A DNA stretch of 64,000 bases from Ignavibacteria bacterium (GCA_013298775.1 JAAFIV010000001.1:186001-250000); one strand, 5' to 3'; positions 27,635 through 37,614 are shown, counted from the first letter of the stretch. Translations and numbers: made by a program. The notes: generated from the letters alone by a model not told the origin.

Positions 27635-29029
27635 ATGGCTTCTACCCGCATTGAAAAAGACACGATGGGCGATATCGCCGTCCCCAACGACAAATACTAT
27701 GGTGCGCAAACGGCGCGTTCTCTCATTCATTTCGCTATCGGCACCGAGCGTATGCCCGACGAACTCATCCGCGCGATGGGTATTTTGAAAAAATCGGCAG
27801 CGATTGTCAATGCGGAATTAGGCTTGCTTCCGAAGGAAAAACTTGATTTAATCGTGCGTGCAGCCGATGAAGTCATTGAAGGAAAGCTCGGCGACCACTT
27901 CCCGCTTTCGGTCTGGCAAACTGGCTCAGGCACGCAAACAAACATGAACGTCAATGAGGTGATTTCTAATCGCGCAATCGAAATGGCGGGCGGCGAACTC
28001 GGCAGCAAAAAGCCTATCCACCCCAACGACGACGTAAACAAAGCACAAAGCTCCAACGACACCTACCCAACCGCGATGCACATTGCGGCAGCAGAACAAA
28101 TTGTGAAATTGCTCATTCCTGCCGTGTCGCATTTGCGCGATACATTGTCTCGCAAGGCTGATGAATTCAAGGACATCATCAAAACAGGGCGCACACACCT
28201 CATGGATGCTACGCCGCTTACCTTGGGACAAGAATTTTCGGGCTACGTGCAGATGCTCGACCAAGCTCTGGTGCGCATCAATGCTGTACTTCCGGGCTTG
28301 TACGAACTTGCTTTGGGCGGCACCGCCGTTGGCACGGGCTTGAATACGCATCCTGAATTTGCGGAGAAATCGGCAAAGCAAATTGCGCACGAAACGGGCT
28401 TGCCCTTCGTCACCGCGCCGAATAAATTTGAAGCTCTCTCTGGACACGACGCGCTTGTATTCGCGCACGGAGCATTGAAAACACTGGCGGCAAGCCTTAT
28501 GAAAATTGCCAACGATGTTCGCTGGATGGCTTCTGGACCGCGCTGCGGCTTGGGCGAGCTTTCCATTCCCGAAAACGAACCTGGCTCCTCAATTATGCCC
28601 GGCAAAGTAAACCCAACACAAAGCGAAGCAATGACAATGGTTGCAGCACAGGTGATGGGAAATGATGTTGCAATCAATATCGGCGGCGCGTCGGGGAATT
28701 TTGAATTGAACGTCTTCAAGCCGCTTATTATCTACAACTTCTTGCAAAGTGTGCGCCTTCTCGCCGATACGTGCGTGATGTTTGAAGAGCATTGTGCAGA
28801 AGGAATTGAGCCGAACCGCGAGAAAATTGAGTATTACATGAAAAATTCTCTCATGCTCGTCACCGCCTTGAACCCGCATATCGGCTACGACAACGCGGCA
28901 AAAATTGCGAAAAATGCGCACAAAAAAGGCACAACTTTGCGCGAATCTGCGCTTGAAATGGGCTTAATTACCGCAGAAAAATTTGATGAAGCAATTAAGC
29001 CATTAGATATGACAAAGCCCGGAATGTAA
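27635..29029 (+). CDS. fumC: Class II fumarate hydratase
   Basis: 464 residues from ATG 27635, which gives the family start [15 protein letters not shown]; an in-frame start six codons earlier is less likely. The enzyme hydrates fumarate to L-malate in the TCA cycle without an iron-sulfur cluster. Family marks are the substrate motif [10 protein letters not shown], the [13 protein letters not shown] segment, the catalytic-His region [11 protein letters not shown] and the superfamily signature [11 protein letters not shown], which contains the mobile loop serine. It acts as a homotetramer. It has its own long upstream region and appears monocistronic. Confidence 0.97.
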   Translation: MASTRIEKDTMGDIAVPNDKYYGAQTARSLIHFAIGTERMPDELIRAMGILKKSAAIVNAELGLLPKEKLDLIVRAADEVIEGKLGDHFPLSVWQTGSGTQTNMNVNEVISNRAIEMAGGELGSKKPIHPNDDVNKAQSSNDTYPTAMHIAAAEQIVKLLIPAVSHLRDTLSRKADEFKDIIKTGRTHLMDATPLTLGQEFSGYVQMLDQALVRINAVLPGLYELALGGTAVGTGLNTHPEFAEKSAKQIAHETGLPFVTAPNKFEALSGHDALVFAHGALKTLAASLMKIANDVRWMASGPRCGLGELSIPENEPGSSIMPGKVNPTQSEAMTMVAAQVMGNDVAINIGGASGNFELNVFKPLIIYNFLQSVRLLADTCVMFEEHCAEGIEPNREKIEYYMKNSLMLVTALNPHIGYDNAAKIAKNAHKKGTTLRESALEMGLITAEKFDEAIKPLDMTKPGM

Positions 29030-29042
29030 GTAATAAAGCTCT

Positions 29043-29161
29043 TGTGAGGCTCTCAATTCTTATTGAGGGTCTCACTTTTCTTTGTAATGTCTGCTGTCGA
29101 ATGTTCGTTGCCAGAGTTCTTTGCCGAAGTGAGAGCCTCAATAGGAATTGAGACCCTCACA
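29043..29161. repeat. GAGGCTCTC-type palindromic repeat pair (family D variant)
   Basis: GTGAGGCTCTCAATTCTTAT (from 29043) pairs with GAGGGTCTCAC, and the inverted copy GTGAGAGCCTCAATAGGAAT...GAGACCCTCAC ends at 29161. The arms resemble those beside the RAYT gene (GTGCGAGGCTCTCGC...GAGGGTCTCGCAC) but with an AT-rich tip. It fills the gap between fumC and pyrB. Confidence 0.75.
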
Positions 29162-29206
29162 AGACAATATTTCCCCTTCTCGTTTCACCCCACCAAGCAC
29201 CGCACC

Positions 29207-30154
29207 ATGCTGTTTCCGCACAAACATCTCATCAGCGCACGCGATTTATCCGCCGCCGACGTTGAGATGATTTTCGACCGCTCCCGCGAATACCTTGATT
29301 TCTTGCGCCTTTCCGATCGCTCGCACGACCGCAAACGCAACGACCTTCAAGGCGTATCGGTGGTGCTGGCATTTTTTGAAAATTCCACACGCACCCGTGT
29401 TTCCTTCGAGCTTGCTGCCAAGCGGCTTGGCGCAGAAGTAACAGCATTTCAAGCGGCTGCCAGCAGCGTGGCAAAAGGCGAAACGCTCTTGGACACGATT
29501 CTGAATATCGAAACAATGAAAGTGGATATTTTGGTGATGCGGCATCATCATTCGGGAGCGCATGAATTCTTGTCCATGCAGCAAAATCGCGTTTCAAGCA
29601 GCATCGTGAATGCTGGCGACGGACAGCACGAACACCCCACGCAAGGGCTGTTGGACGCTTTCACCTTGCAAGAAAAATTTGGTTCGCTGCGCGGGATGCG
29701 GTATTGTTTGGTGGGCGATATCCTCCACAGCCGCGTTGCTCGCTCGAACATCCCTGTTTTTCAGGCGTTGGGCGCAGAAGTGGCGGTGTGCGGTCCAGGA
29801 ACGCTTATGCCCAATCTGGATGCCTTTGGCGTAAAGATTTTTAGCCACATTGACGAAGCTGTGCAATGGGCGGACGCTCTGAACGTCTTACGAATACAGC
29901 ACGAGCGAATGCAGGAAGGTTTGATTCCGACGCTGCGAGAATTTGTGCGACAATTCGGCGTGAAGCGGCATCACATTGAGCAAAAACCGAGTTTGGCAAT
30001 TTTGCATCCCGGTCCAATCAATCGCGGAATTGAGCTGGAAGCGGAAGTCGCTGATGCGGCGCAATCGCTGATTTTGTCGCAGGTTGAGCGCGGCGTGGTT
30101 GTCCGCATGGCTGTTCTTTCCTTGCTTGCCGAGCATCGCAAGGGAAGCGTATAG
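29207..30154 (+). CDS. pyrB: Aspartate carbamoyltransferase, catalytic subunit
   Basis: 315 residues from ATG 29207; an open extension to 29063 is repeat-derived and rejected. It condenses carbamoyl phosphate and aspartate in the second step of pyrimidine synthesis. The carbamoyl-phosphate motif FENSTRTRVSFE, the Lys-containing loop SSVAKGETLLDT, HPTQGLLDAFTL and the C-terminal HPGPINRGIEL are all intact. No pyrI or pyrC is adjacent, so it may work as the unregulated catalytic trimer or with partners encoded elsewhere. Confidence 0.96.
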   Translation: MLFPHKHLISARDLSAADVEMIFDRSREYLDFLRLSDRSHDRKRNDLQGVSVVLAFFENSTRTRVSFELAAKRLGAEVTAFQAAASSVAKGETLLDTILNIETMKVDILVMRHHHSGAHEFLSMQQNRVSSSIVNAGDGQHEHPTQGLLDAFTLQEKFGSLRGMRYCLVGDILHSRVARSNIPVFQALGAEVAVCGPGTLMPNLDAFGVKIFSHIDEAVQWADALNVLRIQHERMQEGLIPTLREFVRQFGVKRHHIEQKPSLAILHPGPINRGIELEAEVADAAQSLILSQVERGVVVRMAVLSLLAEHRKGSV

Positions 30155-30227
30155 CGCGCAAAAGTAGTTTTCATACCACTATTTATACACAGCAAAAAAC
30201 TCTCCATAGCTAGAAAATATCAGGCTT

Positions 30228-30307
30228 CAGTGGCACAGACATTCCTGTCTGTGTTTTCCGCTGACCTCCTGCGTCATTATTCACAGACAAGAATGTCTGT
30301 ACCACTA
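30228..30307. repeat. Family-A palindromic core
   Basis: CAGTGGCACAGACATTCCTG and the inverted partner CAGACAAGAATGTCTGTACC are separated by about 30 bp. The right side continues ATTGAAGAGATGTTTGTTGT, a decayed form of the family end. Confidence 0.8.
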
Positions 30308-30357
30308 TTGAAGAGATGTTTGTTGTGCATTGAGTCATTTTTCACAAAAAAAATTCC

Positions 30358-31362
30358 ATGATTACCACCGATATTCTTGTTGTTGGAGCCGGTCCATGCG
30401 GCTTGTTTTCTGCCTTTGAAGCAGGTTTGCTGAAACTGCACTGCCACTTTATTGACTACTTGCCCATTCCAGGCGGTCAGTGCGCGGAATTGTACCCAAA
30501 GAAGCCTATTTACGACATCCCAGGCTTTCCGTCGGTCTTGGCGGGCGATTTAATCAATAATTTGATGAAGCAAATCGAACCCTTCAAACCCGGCTTCACG
30601 CTTGGCGAACGCGCCGAAACAATCACCAAATTGGACGACGGCTCGTTCAAAACAACCACCTCGCGTGGCACGGAAATTACCTCGAAATTTATTTTTATTG
30701 CTGGCGGACTTGGTTGCTTCGCGCCGCGCAAACCCGCGATTGAAAACCTCACCACCTTCGAGCAAAAAGGCGTGGATTATATCGTGCGCGACCCCGAAGA
30801 ATTTCGCGGGAAGCGTGTCGTTATCGCAGGTGGCGGCGATTCCGCATTGGATTGGACACTCGTTCTTGCCGAACTTACTTCTGAATTAACCCTCGTCCAC
30901 CGCAGCAAGCAATTCCGCGCCGCACCTGACTCGGTGCAGAAAATGGAAGCTCTTGCCGCATCAGGAAAAATCAACTTTATTGCGGACGCAAACGTTACGG
31001 GCGTGGCAGGAAATGGCGTGTTGCAGGAAGTAGTAATTACGCATGAATCGGGCGAAGTCGAGCGCAAGGCGGCGGATTGGTTTGTACCGCTTTTTGGCTT
31101 GGCTCCGCAGCTTGGTCCGATTGCCGAATGGGGCTTGGCGTTGGAGAAAAATGCGATTACGGTTAGCCCGATTGATTACAGTACGTCGGTTGAAGGCATT
31201 TATGCGATTGGTGATATTGCCGAATACCCGCATAAACTCAAGCTCATTCTGACGGGCTTCCACGAAGCAGCTACCGCTTGCCACGCGGTGCATCAGAAAC
31301 TGAATCCGAACAAAAAACACGTCATCAAGTACACGACTGTTTCAGGAATTACGCCGTTTTAA
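30358..31362 (+). CDS. Ferredoxin--NADP(+) reductase, thioredoxin-reductase-like (YumC/Chlorobium type)
   Basis: 334 residues, typical length. It transfers electrons between ferredoxin and NADP(H) through FAD. The FAD motif VVGAGPCGLFSAFEAG is at the N-terminus, followed by the type-specific PIPGGQCAELYPKKPIYDIPGFP; the NADP motif VVIAGGGDSALDW is mid-protein and the second FAD motif GIYAIGDIAEYP near the C-terminus. The CxxC redox centre of true thioredoxin reductases is absent, as expected for this FNR family. It is flanked by repeat elements on both sides, so it is likely transcribed alone. Confidence 0.93.
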   Translation: MITTDILVVGAGPCGLFSAFEAGLLKLHCHFIDYLPIPGGQCAELYPKKPIYDIPGFPSVLAGDLINNLMKQIEPFKPGFTLGERAETITKLDDGSFKTTTSRGTEITSKFIFIAGGLGCFAPRKPAIENLTTFEQKGVDYIVRDPEEFRGKRVVIAGGGDSALDWTLVLAELTSELTLVHRSKQFRAAPDSVQKMEALAASGKINFIADANVTGVAGNGVLQEVVITHESGEVERKAADWFVPLFGLAPQLGPIAEWGLALEKNAITVSPIDYSTSVEGIYAIGDIAEYPHKLKLILTGFHEAATACHAVHQKLNPNKKHVIKYTTVSGITPF

Positions 31363-31430
31363 GTCAGAACCTTTGTTTGCTGAAACGGTAAAAAAGTCGT
31401 AGTTTTGCAGTCCTTACGACGCGACGCAAA

Positions 31431-31498
31431 TGGCGCAGACAGGAGTGTCTGCGCTACCATCATGCGGCTTCGGTAGAGCAGACACTCCTGTCTGCTCA
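31431..31498. repeat. Family-B palindromic core
   Basis: TGGCGCAGACAGGAGTGTCT and inverted partner AGAGCAGACACTCCTGTCTG, separated by the characteristic CATGCGGCTTCGG. It lacks the AGGACTTTCG outer ends. Confidence 0.8.
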
Positions 31499-31541
31499 GA
31501 AAAAACGTCATTTTTACACGCGGTTTTGCCCCACAACGCGC

Positions 31542-32702
31542 ATGAAAACTGTTCTTCCATCGCAAAGCATCACCACGCAACAACTGAGTGCGCGTGAGCA
31601 TTCCGTGTTGCAGGCGATTGTCCAGAATTTTATTTTGGATGCTACGCCCGTTGGTTCGCGGAATTTGTCGAAATGCTTGCAGGAAGATTTGCACCTCAGC
31701 CCTGCAACCTTGCGCAATACGATGGCAGACCTTGAGGAATTAGGCTACATCGCGCAGCCACATACCTCGGCTGGACGCATTCCCACTGACAAAGGCTATC
31801 GGTATTACGTGGATTCGCTTGCCGAAATGGGACTCGCCCAGACGCTTGCTCCCATGGGCATTCACCGCATAGAGCCGCTTGCCGCGCTTTCGTCGCAGGA
31901 AATGGACACGATTCAGCAAAATATTACTGCCGCAAAGCAGCATGAATCCTCGCTGCGCGACGTTTCCAAAGTGTTGGGTGCGCTTTCGCGGCACTTGGCG
32001 GTGGTCAGGATGCCGCAAATTGCCAACGCGATTGTGCAGCGCATGGAACTCTTCCAACTGGCTTCGCGGCGGCTGTTGGTCGTGCTGACGCTCAATTCTG
32101 ACATTGTGCGTACACTCACGCTCGAAGCAGATTTTGAGTTGGAATCGCACGACTGCGAAAACCTTGCTCGCGCCTTGAATGAACGCATTGCGGGGAAATC
32201 CTTACGCTTTATCCGCGAGCATTTGCAAAGCCTTGTCCGCGAAACAGAACTCGGCGAATACGCGCTGGAACCCGCCATCGAACACGCAATGATGCGCCTT
32301 TTCGTGGATTCGGCGGAAGAACTCTTCACCGACCACGTGCTGCCGAATACCTCTACGCTGCACATTGCGGGCGCACAGCATCTCTTCGACCACCCTGAGT
32401 TTGGCTCTGCATCTCGTGTTCGAGGCATTATTGAACTTATGGAACATGAGGAAATTATCGTGCATCTTTTGGAGCAAACCGCCCCGATGGAAGGACACGT
32501 GCGCGTGGCGATTGGCAGCGAACTCAGCACTGCGCTTGCTCCCACGCAAATGGAAGATTATAGTTTGCTGACCACAAAGTACCGTTTCGCCAGCGCGAAT
32601 GCTATCGGCACGATTGGACTGATTGGTCCGAAACGCATGAATTATTCCCGCATGATGGCAATTATGCACGTGGTCGCGGACGCGCTTTCGCACGAAGGCT
32701 AG
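31542..32702 (+). CDS. hrcA: Heat-inducible transcription repressor HrcA
   Basis: 386 residues, slightly longer than the usual 340-350. It represses chaperone genes by binding CIRCE operators and is itself stabilised by GroEL. The N-terminal winged helix covers about residues 10-85 (VLQAIVQNFILDATPVGSRN, then LSPATLRNTMADLEELGYI and the family mark HTSAGRIPTDKGYRYYVD). The GAF-like and dimerisation parts run to the end (LGTIGLIGPKRMNY type motif: GTIGLIGPKRMNYSRMM). It heads hrcA-grpE-dnaJ. I could not find a CIRCE inverted repeat upstream of hrcA, grpE or dnaJ. Confidence 0.95.
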   Translation: MKTVLPSQSITTQQLSAREHSVLQAIVQNFILDATPVGSRNLSKCLQEDLHLSPATLRNTMADLEELGYIAQPHTSAGRIPTDKGYRYYVDSLAEMGLAQTLAPMGIHRIEPLAALSSQEMDTIQQNITAAKQHESSLRDVSKVLGALSRHLAVVRMPQIANAIVQRMELFQLASRRLLVVLTLNSDIVRTLTLEADFELESHDCENLARALNERIAGKSLRFIREHLQSLVRETELGEYALEPAIEHAMMRLFVDSAEELFTDHVLPNTSTLHIAGAQHLFDHPEFGSASRVRGIIELMEHEEIIVHLLEQTAPMEGHVRVAIGSELSTALAPTQMEDYSLLTTKYRFASANAIGTIGLIGPKRMNYSRMMAIMHVVADALSHEG

Positions 32703-32768
32703 GGAAAGTCGGCATTGAATCTTCGTACACATTGTTGCGTAAAAACTATCATCATGCAGCTTTTCTAT

Positions 32769-32865
32769 CACGCCAGGCGGCTGTTATCACAAGCGCAGTA
32801 GCCGTCTGGCGGGTATTACACCAACGGCTCACCCGCCGGACGGTCAAGAAACCGCCCGGCGGGAA
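32769..32865. repeat. Family-C palindromic element (decayed copy)
   Basis: CGGCTGTTATCACAAGCGCA and GACGGTCAAGAAACCGCCCG match the two halves of the complete element at 61569-61712. The GTAACTGGTCAGGT ends are missing. It lies between hrcA and grpE. Confidence 0.75.
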
Positions 32866-32945
32866 ATCTGAGTAGCTCAACATGAGTAGCTCAACAAACA
32901 TTCGCTAAAAAAACGCATTCTCTCAATTTTTATTTCATTTCAACT

Positions 32946-33515
32946 ATGGCACAAGAAACAGCACAAGAAATTCCCATCACAGAAGAAACCGTTGCCGCGC
33001 AAACCGCATCAACACAGGCGACACCAGCAGCAACGAGCGAACTTCCTTTGAATGAAGAGCTTGCCAAATTGCGCATGGAACGCGAGGAATTCCGTGAAAT
33101 TTCATTGCGCAAAGTGGCTGAATTGGAAAACTTTCGCCGCAGAACCGAGCAGGAACGCCAAGAACTCATCATTCACGCGAATTTTAAGCTCTTGCAAAAA
33201 CTTTTGCCTATGCTGGATGATTTGCAACGCGCTGTGGAGAGCGGGAAATCTAGCTCCGACAGCAAAGCATTCATAGAAGGCGTGGAATTGGTCTTAAATA
33301 AAACAACCCAAACCTTTGCTGAAGTTGGTGTTACGCCGATTGAAGCATTGGGGCAAGATTTTGACACGAGCTTGCATGAAGCTCTTATGCAAATGCCGTC
33401 GGAAGCTCCAGAGGGACAAATTTTGCAAGAAGCGCAGCGCGGGTATATGCTGGGCAACAAGGTTTTACGCCATGCGCGGGTGATTGTCTCGGCAGGAATG
33501 CCTTCGCAAGACTAA
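32946..33515 (+). CDS. grpE: Nucleotide exchange factor GrpE
   Basis: 189 residues. It releases ADP from DnaK and acts as a thermosensor. A low-complexity N-terminus rich in Q, E, T and A (about residues 1-38) precedes the long dimerising coiled coil (about 39-100, containing VAELENFRRRTEQERQEL) and the beta domain (FDTSLHEALMQMPSEAPEGQ, GYMLGNKVLRHARVIVS). It is spaced 243 bp from hrcA by a family-C repeat, and 151 bp from dnaJ, so transcription may not be strictly operonic. No dnaK is in the window. Confidence 0.95.
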   Translation: MAQETAQEIPITEETVAAQTASTQATPAATSELPLNEELAKLRMEREEFREISLRKVAELENFRRRTEQERQELIIHANFKLLQKLLPMLDDLQRAVESGKSSSDSKAFIEGVELVLNKTTQTFAEVGVTPIEALGQDFDTSLHEALMQMPSEAPEGQILQEAQRGYMLGNKVLRHARVIVSAGMPSQD

Positions 33516-33525
33516 AGAAAGTATG

Positions 33526-33602
33526 AAATATGAATGATGAAGTATGAATCTTGAAAGCCGCTCCAATACTCGTCTCGGAGTTTCATAATTCATACTTCAT
33601 CC
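33526..33602. repeat. Inverted repeat of the ATGAAGTATGAAT type (family G, empty)
   Basis: ATGAAGTATGAAT (near 33539) and ATTCATACTTCATC (to 33601) form a palindrome between grpE and dnaJ. Similar words border the inserted four-helix gene at 48053-48572. Confidence 0.6.
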
Positions 33603-33666
33603 TTTCCTTACGCCTATTTACCGCATCACGACCTTTACTAACGGAAGAAGAAAAACCAAAAACATC

Positions 33667-34845
33667 ATGTCAAAACGCGATTACTACGAAATTCTAGGAA
33701 TTGGGAAAACAGCGCAAAAGGATGAAATTAAAATTGCGTACCGCAAACTCGCAATGCAATACCATCCCGACCGCAATCCCGATAACAAAGAAGCTGAAGA
33801 TAAATTCAAAGAAGCCACCGAAGCGTATGAAATCCTCAGCGACGACGACAAACGCGCTCGCTACGACCGCTACGGGCATCAAGGAGTGCGCGGTGGCGCG
33901 GACTTTGGGCAATATACCAACATGAATGATATTTTCAGTCAGTTTGGTGATATTTTCGGCGGTGGTGGCGGAGGCAGCATTTTCGATGAAATCTTTGGTG
34001 CTGCGGGACGCTCACGTGGCGGCGGCGGACAAGGCAGGACGCGCCAAGAACGCGGTGCGGACTTGAAAATTCGGATGCCGCTTTCGATGGAAGAAATTGC
34101 TAAAGGCGTGGAAAAAACGGTCTTGGTGAAGAAATTTACGAACTGCGGAACGTGCAGTGGCTCTGGAGCGAAGGCGGGAAGCGGTCCTGTAACGTGTACG
34201 GCGTGCAACGGCACGGGCGAAGTCCGCCAAGTTTCGCGCTCTATGTTTGGGCAATTCATCAACGTAACGCAGTGTACGACGTGCGGCGGCTCTGGGCAGA
34301 CTATCAAAGACCCGTGCCAGACCTGCTCTGGCGAAGGGCGCGTCAAAACAGAAGCCACGCTCAAAGTGAACATTCCAGCAGGCGTGAGCGAGGGAAATTA
34401 CATTCCCCTTCGCGGGCAAGGAAACGTCGGGCGACGCGGCGGTCCGGCTGGCGACGCACTTATTATTATCGAAGAGAAAAAGCATGATTACTTTGTCCGT
34501 GCGGGAAATGATGTGTTGTACAATCTCATCATCAGCTTCCCCGATGCCGCTTTGGGCGGTGAGGTGAACGTCCCAACGCTCGAAGGAACGGCGGCAGTGA
34601 GTATTGAAGCGGGTACGCAGCCAGGTACGAAAATCACCTTGCGCGGGAAAGGCATTCCGCAACTTCAAAGCTATGAAAAAGGAAATCAAGTTATTGTGGT
34701 GAATGTGTATATTCCCACCAAGTTGAACGCAAAAGAAAAAGTTACGCTCAAGGAACTAGCAAAAAGCCCAAACATCGCCCCAAAGCCCGATGAACAGACA
34801 GGTACAAAAGATTTTTTCGATAAAGTACGCGAAGCATTTTCGTAG
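33667..34845 (+). CDS. dnaJ: Chaperone DnaJ
   Basis: 392 residues, full-length type I DnaJ, co-chaperone stimulating DnaK ATPase. The J domain (1-70) contains YHPDRNPD. A Gly/Phe-rich linker with six consecutive glycines ([14 protein letters not shown]) follows. The zinc-binding region has all four repeats [24 protein letters not shown] and CQTCSGEG. The C-terminal substrate-binding domains run to the end. It is the last gene of the hrcA-grpE-dnaJ group. Confidence 0.97.
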   Translation: MSKRDYYEILGIGKTAQKDEIKIAYRKLAMQYHPDRNPDNKEAEDKFKEATEAYEILSDDDKRARYDRYGHQGVRGGADFGQYTNMNDIFSQFGDIFGGGGGGSIFDEIFGAAGRSRGGGGQGRTRQERGADLKIRMPLSMEEIAKGVEKTVLVKKFTNCGTCSGSGAKAGSGPVTCTACNGTGEVRQVSRSMFGQFINVTQCTTCGGSGQTIKDPCQTCSGEGRVKTEATLKVNIPAGVSEGNYIPLRGQGNVGRRGGPAGDALIIIEEKKHDYFVRAGNDVLYNLIISFPDAALGGEVNVPTLEGTAAVSIEAGTQPGTKITLRGKGIPQLQSYEKGNQVIVVNVYIPTKLNAKEKVTLKELAKSPNIAPKPDEQTGTKDFFDKVREAFS

Positions 34846-34962
34846 TTATTGGACAATATTTTCGTAAAAAAATGCGATAGATATTTTCTCTCTTTCCTAC
34901 CATCTTTACTATTCTAATCACCCTGCTTTTGCAGTAGATTCACCATCTTTACAGGTGTAATT

Positions 34963-35229
34963 ATGTACAAACGCTTAGAAGAATTTACCGCAAAAGAATT
35001 GGTTGAGCGGCGCAGTATTCAAGAGCTGCTCCATATCGCCTTGACGGAGCTGCGCCACGCTCTCGACCGCCACGACTACAACATGGCTATTTTCCTCAAT
35101 GCGACAGGTGTGCGGCTTCTGAACATTATGATTCAGCAAAACCTCGCTATTGAAGATGAAGCGGAAATGCTCGATACCTTGCGTTCAAATGTGGCAAATC
35201 TTTTGAAATTGCAGAATCGCTTGCAGTAA
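34963..35229 (+). CDS. Small helical protein of unknown function
   Basis: 88 residues from ATG 34963, predicted almost entirely helical (ELVERRSIQELLHIALTELR and EDEAEMLDTLRSNVANLLKL). No signal peptide, membrane segment or Cys. Family not recognised. It stands 117 bp after dnaJ and is followed by a strong palindromic terminator. Confidence 0.65.
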   Translation: MYKRLEEFTAKELVERRSIQELLHIALTELRHALDRHDYNMAIFLNATGVRLLNIMIQQNLAIEDEAEMLDTLRSNVANLLKLQNRLQ

Positions 35230-35272
35230 GCGTCATTGCTGGATTCTTTGCGTATCTGCTTGTAAAAATAAA

Positions 35273-35322
35273 CAATGCCGAACACGCTGTAAACCTGATG
35301 TTTACTTGTGTGTTCGGCATTG
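35273..35322. terminator. Bidirectional terminator between convergent genes
   Basis: A 13-bp perfect stem CAATGCCGAACAC (35273-35285) / GTGTTCGGCATTG (35310-35322) encloses a second stem GTAAAC/GTTTAC. It lies between the small gene on + and hppD on -. There is no long T-run on the + side. Confidence 0.75.
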
Positions 35323-35346
35323 TTCGTTCAAAGTCAATCTTACTTT

Positions 35347-36480
35347 TTACAAATTCCCACGCCGCGCCTGCTCGCGCTCAATGGCTTCAAACAAGGCTTT
35401 GAAGTTGCCTTTGCCAAAGGACTTCGCGCCTTTGCGCTGGATAATTTCAAAAAACATAGTTGGACGGTCTTGTACAGGCTTGGTGAAAATTTGGAGCAAA
35501 TAGCCTTCGTCGTCGCGATCCACAAGGATATTCAGCGTGCGGAGTGGCGCAATATCTTCCTCAATCGCCCCAACGCGCTCCAACAGGTCTTCGTAGTAGG
35601 TTTCTGGCACGGTCAGAAACTCCACACCACGCTTGCGCAATTCACCAACGGTGTGTATAATATCTTTTGTTTCGATGGCTATATGCTGCACGCCTGCGCC
35701 TTCGTAGAACTCCAAATACTCGTCAATCTGCGATTTTCGCTTGCCTTCTGCTGGCTCATTGATAGGAAATTTGATGTAGCCATTGCCATTGGAAACGACT
35801 TTCGACATAAGCGCGGAATATTCGGTGGAAATGTCTTCGTCGTCGAAGGTCATCAGCAGTTTGAAGCCCATCACATCTTCATAAAATTTCACCCATGCGT
35901 CCATTTTGCCTAATTCCACATTGCCAACGCAATGATCCACGTGCAACAGCCCGACGGGTGTAATGGGAAAGAAGCTCCCACGCGCTTCGTAGCCAGGCAG
36001 AAACACGCCTTTGTAGTTTTTGCGCTCCACAAATGTATGCACAGTTTCGCCGTAGGTATGAATGGAGGCAATCACCACTTCACCGTGTTCGTCCTTGAGA
36101 GTATGCGGCGGCTGGGCGGGAATAGCACCACGATTGACGGTTTCATAGAAGGATTTTTCTGCATCATCCACCCAGAGAGCCATTACTTTTACGCCGTCGC
36201 CATGTTTTTTCACGTGTTCTGCAATTGGCGATTGAGAATGGATGCCGCTTGTGAGAATAAAGCGCACTTTATTTTGCTTCAAAACATAGGAAACACGGTC
36301 TCGCACGCCTGTTTCGGGTCCGGCGTAGGCAATGACCTCAAAACCAAACGCTGCTTGGTAATAGTATGCAGCCTGCTTTGCATTGCCGACGTATAATTCC
36401 AAAAAGTCTGTGCCGTTAATTGGCAAGAAATCATGCGCTGTGTGAGCGTTTGCCGAGTCGAGTATTTGTGCGGTTTCCAC
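35347..36480 (-). CDS. hppD: 4-Hydroxyphenylpyruvate dioxygenase
   Basis: 377 residues, normal length. It converts 4-hydroxyphenylpyruvate to homogentisate in tyrosine degradation using non-haem Fe(II). The GTG start at 36478-36480 is supported by AGGAG eight bases upstream on the minus strand. The Fe ligands lie in HVDHCVGN (around residue 180), GVQHIAIETKDI and FFEIIQRKG. The C-terminal helix that gates the active site (GNFKALFEAIEREQ) is present. No other homogentisate-pathway genes are adjacent; the product may instead feed a quinone or pigment route. Confidence 0.96.
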   Translation of the reverse strand: METAQILDSANAHTAHDFLPINGTDFLELYVGNAKQAAYYYQAAFGFEVIAYAGPETGVRDRVSYVLKQNKVRFILTSGIHSQSPIAEHVKKHGDGVKVMALWVDDAEKSFYETVNRGAIPAQPPHTLKDEHGEVVIASIHTYGETVHTFVERKNYKGVFLPGYEARGSFFPITPVGLLHVDHCVGNVELGKMDAWVKFYEDVMGFKLLMTFDDEDISTEYSALMSKVVSNGNGYIKFPINEPAEGKRKSQIDEYLEFYEGAGVQHIAIETKDIIHTVGELRKRGVEFLTVPETYYEDLLERVGAIEEDIAPLRTLNILVDRDDEGYLLQIFTKPVQDRPTMFFEIIQRKGAKSFGKGNFKALFEAIEREQARRGNL

Positions 36481-36699
36481 GTTATTTCTCCTAAAAATCT
36501 GTATGAGATGAGATTGAATTCAAGACTTCAAAATTACGGCTTTTTTGGGAAAGATATATCGCAAATTTCGCTTGGAGCGAAATCTTTTCTCTTCCAAGAA
36601 ATACTTGCGCTTGATACTTGTACAGGATGTAGAGACTGCGTAAGTTTGCGCTCGTTCACGTGAAGATGACGATTTTCCCCTACTTTTCTTTCTTTTGCC

Positions 36700-37113
36700 A
36701 TGGTCAATATCCACATCAACTACGAAGGCGATTTACATTGCCGATTGGAACATGAACCCTCGAAAACGGCTATCGCGACCGACGCGCCGACCGATAATCA
36801 CGGGCGCGGCGAGAGTTTTTCCCCCACCGACCTTGTTGCTGCCGCAATGGGAAGCTGCATGGTCACAACGATGGCGATTGCCTCGAAAAATCGCAATCTC
36901 GACCTCGCGGGAACAAGCGTTCACGTGGCAAAGGAAATGGCTTCCAGCCCGCGTAGAATCGGGCGTTTGGTGGTGAATATTGTGTTACCAGTGCATATTC
37001 AGGAAGAAGATTTTAAATTCCTTGAAAATGCTGCACTCACCTGCCCCGTCCACCGTTCTATGCACCCTGATATGGTGATTGACTTCACGATGAGCATTGC
37101 TGGAAAAGGCTAG
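36700..37113 (+). CDS. OsmC/Ohr-family peroxide-reducing protein
   Basis: 137 residues, typical of the family. Two redox cysteines are present in GSCMVT (about residue 55) and LTCPVHRS (about residue 115), with the active-site Arg/Glu region GRGESFSPTDLVAAAMGSC. Family members detoxify organic hydroperoxides using lipoyl or thiol reductants in the cytoplasm. It lies divergent from hppD with a 219-bp gap and 91 bp ahead of ridA. Confidence 0.9.
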   Translation: MVNIHINYEGDLHCRLEHEPSKTAIATDAPTDNHGRGESFSPTDLVAAAMGSCMVTTMAIASKNRNLDLAGTSVHVAKEMASSPRRIGRLVVNIVLPVHIQEEDFKFLENAALTCPVHRSMHPDMVIDFTMSIAGKG

Positions 37114-37204
37114 CGTACAGGCACTCAGCGAACAATTCTCAGAATAATTCTCATAACAAATTCAACGAAAAATCATTGTTGTTTCATTTCAAATTCTATA
37201 TTCC

Positions 37205-37582
37205 ATGAGAAAAATTATCTCTACCACAAATGCACCGGCGGCTCTTGGTCCGTATTCGCAAGCAATCGAAACACAAGGAACCATGCTGTTTCTAGCAGGT
37301 CAGATTCCGCTTTTACCGAATGGTGAATTGGTACAAGGTGGCATCACCGAACAAACAACACAGGTGTTAGAAAATATCAAGGCTATCTTGGATGAAGCTG
37401 GCTACAGCTTTGGAAATATCGCCAAAGCAACAGTTTTTCTGAAAGATATGAACAACTTCGCAGCAATGAACGAAGTGTACGGAAAATATCTTGGCGATAT
37501 CAAGCCTGCTCGCTCAACCGTAGAAGTGGCGCGTCTTCCAAAAGATGTGCAGGTAGAAATTGAAGTGGTTGCGCTGAAGTAA
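37205..37582 (+). CDS. ridA: RidA-family reactive enamine/imine deaminase
   Basis: 125 residues, full length. It hydrolyses 2-aminoacrylate and related enamines released by PLP enzymes. The substrate-binding Arg lies in [13 protein letters not shown], and the family motifs [21 protein letters not shown] and VEIEVVALK are all present. It forms trimers. It is followed by two imperfect/perfect inverted repeats before a convergent gene. Confidence 0.95.
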   Translation: MRKIISTTNAPAALGPYSQAIETQGTMLFLAGQIPLLPNGELVQGGITEQTTQVLENIKAILDEAGYSFGNIAKATVFLKDMNNFAAMNEVYGKYLGDIKPARSTVEVARLPKDVQVEIEVVALK

Positions 37583-37614
37583 TCATTGATAAAGAATGCG
37601 GATTAAAAGATAGT

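Noticed and set aside
29063-29206. Longer pyrB start
   Set aside because: The extension is encoded by a palindromic repeat and the family N-terminus begins at ATG 29207.
32703-32945. CIRCE operator upstream of grpE
   Set aside because: No TTAGCACTC or GAGTGCTAA-like pair found; the palindromes present belong to family C.
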